NCBI GenBank assembly: GCA_029298735.1
Contig: JANSLP010000112.1
Location: forward strand, 27,582-91,581
Direction: 5' to 3'
DNA length: 64,000 nucleotides
Source of the DNA: Ophiostoma sp. CBS 140.51
Lineage: Eukaryota > Ascomycota > Sordariomycetes > Ophiostomatales > Ophiostomataceae
The translations under genes and the position numbers were made by a program. Below, piece by piece: positions 56,347 to 64,000 of this stretch. The notes under the pieces were generated by a model. The model was not told the origin of the DNA. It ran no database searches and saw nothing but the letters and a program-made list of their open reading frames with translations. Position 1 is the stretch's first letter. Each line of letters starts with the position of its first letter.

Positions 56347-57621
56347 ATGGATGACTTGAAGGCCGCTTACTTTCGGACGCCCCCAGTGGCAAGGTACGTT
56401 CCCTCGTTTAACCGCTCGCGCTGTCTTTCAGTCTCTGCTGCGTCGAGAGCCCAGCTTGCTAACATCGCCTGTCTTTCAGAACCCTCGCTACTGTCGTGTT
56501 CGTGACCACCGTCAGCATTACCACCGGCATTCTCCCGGGGAAATGGTTTTACTTCAGTCCTTGGGTCGTCTTCAAGTGGAAATACCCAGAGCCATGGCGG
56601 TTGTTCACGAGCTATCTGCTCACAATGCCAAAGCTGGGCATGCTGCTTGATCCGTACTTTCTCTATTCCTACCTCTCACAACTGGAGGTTGGAAATGCGC
56701 GGTTTGCTCGGCGTGAGGACCTGATCTGGTACTTGTCGTTCATCATGCTGTTCGTTTTGGTAAGTCCATACTATTTTCTCGTGATATGTCTCCTTCTACG
56801 CCTTCTCCTCCCCCTTCTCCTCCCCCTTCCCCTTTACACCTTCGCATAACGTGCTTCGCACTTGTGCACCTCATATATCTGCCCGGATAGTGCAAAATTT
56901 TGACCCCACTACTATCACGGTTCCTGGAAATGAGGGAGAGTACCCCCAGAGCTTCGGTCGGCCCGTCATTCGCAAATATATATTAGGGTCGGTCCGGGGT
57001 TCTGGATATGGGTGGGATGTCTTATGGATGACTCGCGGGGCCGTCCCATGGCCCCCGGGTGGTTTTTTAGCGCCCTACATACCAACACCACGTCTTTCAC
57101 GATGTTATCTGCGTTGCTTGACTGCTCCTTTTGAGAGTCACGGCTAACAGCTCCAGTTCCTCGATTGGCTCGTCAGCCTCGGCTCGATCTGGCACCTCCA
57201 GGCCCTTATCTTGGCCCTCGCCTACACCTGCACCCAGGACCAACGCGGCATCAAGGCCAACTTCTTCTTTGTCGACATACCCGCCCAGCTCGTGCCCTAC
57301 TCCATGATGCTGGTCTCGCTGATTATGCACGGTCCGGGCATGCTGTATCTGCAGCTGTGCGGCTTGTTCGCGGCTCACATGTACGACTTCTTGACGCGCC
57401 TGTGGCCCGAGTTCGGCGGCGGACGCAACCTGCTGCCCACCCCGGCCTTTATGTCGCGCCTCGTCCCCTCCCCAGGCCGTGTCGAGGACCACGGTTTTGG
57501 TAGAGCCTTCCGTCCTCCTCGCGCCAACGACACCGGGTCGAGCATGGGCGCTTCCACGGGCGGCGTTCTGCCCGACTCGTGGAAGACGCGTGGCAAGGGC
57601 AACCGTCTTGGCGGTGACTAA
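56347..57621 (+). CDS. DER1: Derlin (Der1-like ERAD rhomboid pseudoprotease), three exons
   Basis: Exons 56347-56393, 56480-56759 and 57157-57621 join in frame to give 263 residues. Derlins are catalytically dead rhomboids in the ER membrane that help move misfolded proteins to the cytosol for degradation with the Hrd1 ligase. The protein has six hydrophobic segments. The family's WR motif is Trp55-Arg56 in EPWRLFTSYL, in the first luminal loop. FVDIPAQLVPYSMM and LFAAHMYDFLTRLWPEFGGGRN mark the conserved C-terminal half. The rhomboid serine is absent, as expected. The cytosolic tail ends with a basic, Gly-rich segment (WKTRGKGNRLGGD). The second intron is 397 nt, far longer than others in the window; no missing segment is apparent when the exons are joined. 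Confidence 0.94.
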
Positions 57622-58128
57622 ATCAAATAGCGTCGGATAATGTGGAAACGTGGAAACACGTGAAGGCGTTCTCCACTAGTTCTTGAATTTGTGACTCGGC
57701 AAATTCAACTACGAGTCTTGACTCTTGTCATGTAACTCTTATTGTACTCATATCATTGTCTACGTTCCAAGTAACGTCAATCAATACGCAGCGTGTGTCT
57801 ATCATAATGAAGCAAAGTTCCAAACAATTATATTTGTTGCAATTTTAATTGTGAAATCAGTGTGCCAGCCTGTGCAAATACATGTCCATCCGTAAACAAT
57901 CAAAATCCATATCCATCAAAAGACATTAAAACGGATGACTGGTATTATCGTACCCAAATTGCCCATCATAAAAATGCCTGCCCAATGTCCGAAAGCTCCT
58001 CAAACGCCAGGTTCCATAGAGAGCCTTCCCAACCAATCCCAACAAAAGAAAACAGCAAATAAGAAAACAAGTGTGCCGGCCCAAAACAAAAGTAACAATT
58101 TAGCCTCTCCTTTTTCAAACAATCAACT
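57622..58128. other. Convergent 3' region of the Derlin and membrane-protein genes
   Basis: 507 bp of AT-rich DNA holding two 3' UTRs. No gene was recognised. Confidence 0.6.
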
Positions 58129-59886
58129 CTACTTGGCCTCGTCAGAGTCAGAGTTCACACGCTGAGCCTTTGGCTTAGCTGCCGAGATATTCAACGGCGG
58201 CGGGATATACATCTTCGGGCTGCGGATGCGGCTCAAAGAAGGGGTCACCAGTGATGGTGTCAGCTTGGAGCTGGTGTTTGCCTTTTGCGTCGACTTCGAC
58301 GGCGGCGGGCCTGGTGGTGGAGGAGGAATGTCCATTGGTGTGCCTTGAGGAGTGGCAAACGGATTGGATGTCACAGAGATAACAGTTGTGCGTGTCTTTT
58401 GTATTTCTGCAGGGAGAGGAGGCGAGAGCAGGGTCTTGACATCCACCTTGGACAAGTCCTCGACTGTGTCAAGGTAGCGTTGCAGAGCATAGGCGTCCGG
58501 CTTGTTTGTCTTCGTGGCAATCTTGGGCTCCGGTGTTGCCATGGGGTTGCGGCTACCACGAGTAAATGCTCGTGGGATGAAAGCCGGGTGTGTGGGCATA
58601 CCGTCCAGAGGCTCGCCCAACGGGCCAGACAAGATGTGCTGCGACATGGGAGTGTTGGCCATCCTAGGCGAGAGCATCTGTTGGCGTGTGGGCAGGGGCG
58701 TATCGCGACCAAAGAGTGCTGCTGTGCCAAGTGGTGCCGTTCCAGGCGCCGGTTCATAGTGTCTTCTATCAGGAACGACGATATGCTGCGTCTTGATCTT
58801 GTCGTACAGCTCAAAGTTGCGCTGGTTGGCCGGTGGCGACTTGTAGTCGGTGGTATAAAAGGGGACGGTGCCGCCACTGTATGAAGAGGAGATGCTCTTG
58901 ATCTGGCGGAGCGGGCCACTGTCAGGGCGGTAGTCGTAGTAAGGGTTCTCCTTGGCCCGCTTCTGCTTCCTCCAGTAGAGGAAGAACAGCGCTGCAGCCC
59001 CAAAGACAAGGAGAGCACCAGCAACAACAATGCCGACAATCGTTCCCGTGGTCAAAGTTGTCACCGGCGTGGCTGTACCGGGGCTCGTCTGGTTCCAAGA
59101 AGGCGTGACAATGCTCATCGCCACGGTCGAGAACAGAGTGCCGTTGAGACCCAATAGGTCACCTTGGGGAGGCTGTTGCTTGCAGCCAGCAGTCAAAGCA
59201 ACCAAGACTAGGGTTTGTGTTAGGTACGATTCAAAGAGAGCGTAGAGAGTGGGCCAAGGGCATGTACGAACAATTTGAAAGATACATCTGCTGTGAGTTG
59301 GCTTGCAGGCATTGTGAGCAGGTGCTCAATGTCGTTCCTCCGAATGCATTGCCATCGGCCGAGCAATATTGATATTCAGTTGCGTTACTCGGGTTTGAAG
59401 TGCCGGCTTCCAATGCCGTTTGTAACGGCAGGCAAGTATTCGAAAGTGAGCATGGTGATGATGTCGAGGTGTTGGAGGAGCTCGGTCCAGGGGATGAGAA
59501 GAGGCAAACATCCACAGCGTAGCGAACGTTGTCTAGAAAAAAAAAGTTAGCAACATTTTATTTACTGCGAGAATATCAAACGCCAACTTACACAAATACC
59601 AGCCCACATCCGTTTCCGAGCCGTTGAATGCCGTGCTGTTTTGGAGGCAGCTGAGGCAAGTTCTGTACTTAGTTCCCGCAGTCGTAGACCAGTAGTCGGC
59701 ATCATTGCAAACAATGTCGGATGGTGAAGTTGATGATGTGCCAGCTCCTGTTTTGTCATCGTCGTCATCCTGGCAGAATGAGGCACATGCGGATCCAGGG
59801 GTGACACGAAGAGCACTGGATGAGGCCGCAAAAAGGGCGACCAGGGAGACTGTGAGGCACAAGGCCCTTGTATGGATGCGAACCAT
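58129..59886 (-). CDS. Cysteine-rich type I membrane protein, paralogue of the left-edge gene, three exons
   Basis: Minus-strand exons 59886-59592, 59532-59272 and 59207-58129 (introns 59 and 64 nt) give about 544 residues. The second donor, GTTCGT, is weak but is the one that keeps the frame and restores the match to the paralogue. An N-terminal signal peptide (residues 1-25) is followed by an ectodomain with repeated CxxC and single cysteines; the block from NDADYWSTTAG to SCLQNST aligns with nt 3-74 of the left-edge gene. A Thr/Ser/Pro stalk, one membrane helix (GTIVGIVVAGALLVFGAAALFFLYW) and a basic stop signal precede a Pro/Ser-rich cytoplasmic tail with PPPPGPPP and Ser-Pro/Thr-Pro sites. 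The function is unknown; a wall or plasma-membrane sensor is possible. Relatives are often called LPXTG-domain proteins in fungi. Confidence 0.85.
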
Positions 59887-62174
59887 GCTGGATGTTTCGT
59901 GTGTATTAGAAAAGTGCCAGGCTCTGGCACTTGAGGATTGTCGAGAAGATATGTCGAAGAAAGTCGAAGGTAGGACGAGGAGGAGAAAAGAAATGGAGGA
60001 GGTGAGGCCGAGGTGGCGAAGCAGTGATCAACGCAATAGATACGGAATCATGACAGAAACCAGTTCATACCACGAAAAAAAATAGAGGTAAAGCGCAGCC
60101 GCAAGCTCGAGATGGGCTTGCAAGCAAGGAAAATATCACCTCGATGTGGAGTTGGAAAGAAAAGAGAAACAAAACTGACGCAAAAGAAAAATCGAAAGAC
60201 ATTCAAATAAAATTGGCAAAGTGATATGAGGCGTCTTCTCCTTTTTGTTCGTTTCCCATCTTGACATGCTCTCAGTGCAACTCTTCTCTAGCTGCAAACA
60301 ACCGCCAGACTCAAGCACTAAGGCTGTTGTGATGCTTCTTTTGCAGACAGCTAAACCCCACCCGCCGGAGGAACAACGCAGGCGCCTACATGAGAGGAGG
60401 GTGTCCAACAAACAGGCCCAAGAACGGGCCGCATCAGTCTTCCAGCCACATTCAGAAAGAAATGTTTTCGTTTGCAGGAGTGAAAAGGCACGCAAGTACA
60501 CCAAGGTAGTGGAGAGTTCCAGCCCTTCCTGTCTGTACCTGTGTAGGCGCCTGTGTTACCCTTTCGATGGCATCAAGGGCAACTCATCCTGTTGGAGCTG
60601 TCGACAAACAATAGAGCTCCGTGATTGGATCATGGCCAAAAGGTGTGGGCCAGCCACGTCGAGATGGCCTCGCCATTGGTTGCTCCTCTTTGTCGAGGTG
60701 ATCCACAAGATTGCAGATTCCTGCAAGTGTGTGTTTGTCTTCCTCTGGCCGTGTCTCCGAGTCTCTTTACGGCTTTCCATTTTGCCTCTTGTCTTGTGCA
60801 GATGTGTATGTCGTTAGGTGGGGAAAACGCAACCTTTTGAGGTCGAGGCTGGCAATTTAGACGCCGGCCCATGGACGCGACCAGGTGGATGATGAGGCTT
60901 GGCCAATCACCGACGACGGACAATACAGCGCGGGCCACGGTGCAGGGGTCTTACCGCCCATCAAATCCCGTCAACAAGTGAAGAGGCGCTTTTGTCGTTT
61001 GTTCAGTGGGTGCCATGAGGAAAAAAGCGGGCGACAATATGTGACGTTGGGCATGGGGCAGGGCGGAGAGGGAATAAAAATTGGCGAGAAGAAAAGAGAA
61101 GAGAAAGAGAGAGACCGGCCAGGAAGAGGCCAAAATCTAAAAGTCAAAATCCAAGAACAGCTTGCTTGTTTCTGGGCAAGCGTAACTCTCTTTTCCTCCT
61201 TCGCTCCTTCTCAATCATCGTCGTCATCTACAGGTCAGTTTGCCGCGCAAAGGCACTAAGGTCAGCCTTCGATGTGACCAGCTCTGTGACGAGATGCTCT
61301 TTCCTTGCAGAGATCGACTCGAAGTGGGAAAGGTAAAAATCTCAAAATGAGAGAAAGGTACCAACCAAGACCGAACAGCCGCGCCTTGGGGAAAGAAGAT
61401 GCGTGAGCCCACTTCTTTCTCTCCTCGCGTAGCTCTCTTGTTGCCCTCGACGCCCTTTTGTGAAGTGGTTTTAGAAAGAAGGAGCGAAGCATAATTATCG
61501 TAAAAAGGGAAGGACCAAGGGGACACACTTTCCCGCAGGGCAACAGCAGCAGCCAGAATATATCTGCAAGGTGTGATCGCGCCATTGGCCAAAGTGAGGT
61601 TGCTCCTTCCCTCCATCTTGTTTTCTTCAGGAGAAAGGAAAGAGGTTATCGAAGATCAAGCGGACCTTCCTTTCTCAGATCACTCGCGCATAATGATGGA
61701 AGTCGCACTCAGGCCCGAAAATTATCCTTAGCCAACGCAGTTTATGAGCATCGGATCTTGGGAAAGAGCGAGCCACTACAAGGCCGTGAATATGGCTTCA
61801 CGATTTTTCCTATCCAGGAAGTCGTGATCGTTAGAGCGCATTATATCTGGAAGCTGCGGCGCATAGTAGGCGGCCGTCGCTCCTTCTTCATGTATCTCTC
61901 AAGCCCTATACTTCTGTCTCTTGCTGGAAACTACGGAAACGGACTTGACCAAAATAAACAAACCCAAACATCTTCTTCTATCTTGCAAATCCTGGGAGAT
62001 TTTCATCTTTGTATCATCTTTCACATTCCCAAGCTCTTACTACACAACACACAATCCGCATTACTTTTCAACCACCACATCGTCATCCAATTACTTTTTG
62101 AGTCCCATAACATTCCATATCCCCATCGACATCGCACTTGACATCAAATCCATCGTCACCCATTTACTATCACT
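59887..62174. other. Divergent intergenic region before the secreted-protein gene
   Basis: 2.3 kb between two start codons. A frame at 60245-60817 (+) has no family resemblance and poor codon bias, so it is not called. The right end has TTATAT at 61841-61846 and, from 61890 to the start at 62175, no ATG at all, consistent with promoter and leader of the next gene. Confidence 0.55.
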
Positions 62175-63738
62175 ATGCTTTCTCGTTTTCTGTCCTTGGC
62201 CCTCGTTTTTGGGCAACTCTAGGCCGGTACCCAAGCCGCGCCTCTGGTCAAGCGAGTCGACTTCGACGAGTGGACGATCCGTGGCTTCCACTGGGACTGC
62301 ACTGAAGATGGCGTTAAGTGCGTTTACGGCTTCACCATCGCGGAAGAGTCGTCTGTCGGTCCTCCCAATGTCCCCAATTTCTGCCACTTTACCATCAACG
62401 GTGAAGACGGCGATCTTGCTGTCAGAAATCCCTTCATCGATGTTCCTTGCGATGAGATTGACAACTACCTCTGCAGCGCCAGCTGGAGTGACAATGGCTA
62501 CATGGTCTTCACCATTGACGACATTGAGAACAGCCGTCGTGGTTACTTTGGCATTCCTGACAGCGAGCTTGTGGATGGTAGCTTTTCCTCAACGCATCAC
62601 TCTCCTGCCTACGTTGTTGTTCCATCTCCCATAACTTCTGCTGCCACCGGTCCTCATCTTCATACGCGTGATGAAGTGCCCGACATCACCAGCTCTGATG
62701 TTGCTGTCGATGATGCCTCCAACGAGATCACTGCCCACAAGGAGGATGTTCCGAGTGCCCCAAAGACGTATACCATATACGAGAACGCCGCTTCACAGGC
62801 TTACGCCGTCGAAGACGCCGACGCACTTGCTGACATTCCTGTTGATACTATTCAGCCAGCCCCCGAAGCGGCTGATGTCAACCTCAGCGACAACAACTCC
62901 GGCTCGAGCATGCTTATTGAAACCTCTACCCAGGATGCAGTCCCCCAGGACTCTGACGGAGCCGCTGTCTCCAGCTATGTCGAGCTGAACACTCAAGACG
63001 AGGTCTCCCCTGATGATATCTCCTCAGCCATCCCAGATAAGGCCGCAGTCGATACGCCTGTCAATGCATCGAAGGATGCCCCAGTTGCTGTATCAGTCAA
63101 TACGACAAGTTCTCTTCCACAGGCTGTTCAGGATGCTATCCCAGAGCAGCTTGCCAGTGTCCTCGGAGGTGACGACGATGATGACAGCGACGACATCAAC
63201 GCAAAGCCCGTCACCAGCAGTCCCATTTTCAACGACGGCTTGCCCACGGTCCCAGAAAGCCCCATCACATGGAGCCTTCGCAATTTTACAAGAGGTATTT
63301 CTAACCATTCTCTACCTAAGCACGTATCTATCAAGCACTGACAATGTTATAGATGTTTCATACAGCCCCAACTCTATCTTGATCGGTTTTCTGATTGAGA
63401 TCCTCCCTGATGGCCAAGAACCCGTTTCCTGCCATGTCACTGTCGATTTTGACGAGAACACTGAGCCCATGTTCGCAAGCTTTGCTGCCGTGCAATGCCA
63501 GGAGGGCGATTGGTACCTCTCATGGGGCTACAATGAGATGACCGATTCTGCTGTGGCAACCCTCATCAGGTAAGAATATGCTCTTTTGACTCGATATCAG
63601 CGACACGTACTAATATCATTCCACAGCCCCGACAGAACCAAGGAGGCTTGGTACGGGTGGGATGCTGTCAACTCCATGCTGCCGAACATCGCTCTGGCTT
63701 CCGTTGGACCTGGCATTGTCCAGACCTGCGACTGTTAA
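62175..63738 (+). pseudogene. Secreted two-domain cysteine-containing protein with a stop codon in its signal peptide
   Basis: Exons 62175-63294, 63353-63569 and 63627-63738 join in one frame (introns 58 and 57 nt), 482 codons. The ATG is the first after about 285 ATG-free bases. It opens a typical signal peptide (MLSRFLSLALVFGQL) broken at codon 16 by TAG (62220-62222); the frame then resumes AGTQAAPLVKR, with a Kex2-type Lys-Arg site. The mature part has an N-terminal domain (about residues 28-138), a ~235-residue acidic Ser/Thr/Asp linker, and a C-terminal domain (about 375-480) that seems to repeat the first. Both resemble small secreted, effector-like proteins of plant- and insect-associated fungi. 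The rest of the frame and both introns are intact, so the stop is recent, is a sequencing error, or is read through. Function is unknown. Confidence 0.7.
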
Positions 63739-64000
63739 TTGTCGTCATTATATGCATGTGGTATGACTGGTGGATAGTGAGCAAAAGTGGCTGAATTGTT
63801 GCGGAAACATGAATTTTTATCGGAGGAGAGAGTGTGCTACTTTTGTGGTGCTGTTTTGTTGTGATTTTCCAGATTCCTCATGAGGTAGAGGTATTGGATT
63901 GAGTTAATAAAAACATTGCTACTATTTAACATCTACTTTAATTTGACGACGTGAGTCTCTGTATATTCTGTAAATTATTTCTCATTCCTTTTTTTATTTG
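63739..64000. other. 3' flank of the secreted-protein gene
   Basis: AT-rich sequence after the stop codon, with an AATAAAAA at about 63906 that could serve as the polyadenylation signal. No other gene starts before the window ends. Confidence 0.5.

Noticed and set aside
60245..60817. A 190-residue frame between the membrane-protein and secreted-protein genes
   Set aside because: No domain, weak codon bias, and no leader features; it may be chance.

Overview
The window is nuclear DNA of a filamentous ascomycete, most likely a Sordariomycete. Introns are short (about 55-110 nt) with GTANGT donors and CTNAC...YAG acceptors. Third codon positions are rich in G and C, 5' leaders are pyrimidine-rich, and the single-copy gene set is typical of Pezizomycotina. 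I cannot fix the genus; an Ophiostomatales or Sporothrix-like origin is only a guess. No CRISPR array, rRNA, transposase or convincing tRNA was seen.

Layout. Left part (1-16.5 kb): the 3' part of a cysteine-rich type I membrane protein (LPXTG-annotated fungal family, +), a small DUF7053-like protein (+), a nitronate monooxygenase (-), a conserved 615-residue fungal protein of unknown function (-), a taxilin-like coiled-coil protein with three exons (-) and the mitochondrial presequence protease Cym1 (+). Middle (16.5-39.5 kb): only two protein genes, ornithine decarboxylase (19.7-21.1 kb) and a six-exon GSK3-type kinase (35.1-36.8 kb). Between them lie 14 kb without a recognisable protein gene. 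Both have long upstream regions that almost lack ATG, which suggests very long, AUG-purged mRNA leaders. Right part (39.5-58 kb): a compact housekeeping block of cap-binding protein CBP80 (+), a ZW10/Dsl1 tether (-), the peroxisomal AAA ATPase Pex1 (-), MCM7 (+), mitoribosomal mS29 (-) and a Derlin (+). Right edge (58-64 kb): a full-length paralogue of the left-edge membrane protein (-), then a secreted two-domain protein (+) whose signal peptide is interrupted by a stop codon.

The genes do not form one pathway. The housekeeping block covers mRNA cap binding, ER-Golgi tethering, peroxisome import, DNA replication, mitochondrial translation and ER-associated degradation. PEX1 and MCM7 share a divergent intergenic region with an ACGCGT element that suits the G1/S gene MCM7.

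Most unusual: the AUG-free leader of the ornithine decarboxylase gene; the leader-intron-leader pattern of ATG density upstream of GSK3; the nonsense codon in an otherwise intact secreted-protein gene that also carries an internally duplicated domain; tryptophan motifs in the acidic region of the ZW10/Dsl1 protein; and the paralogous receptor-like proteins at both ends of the window.
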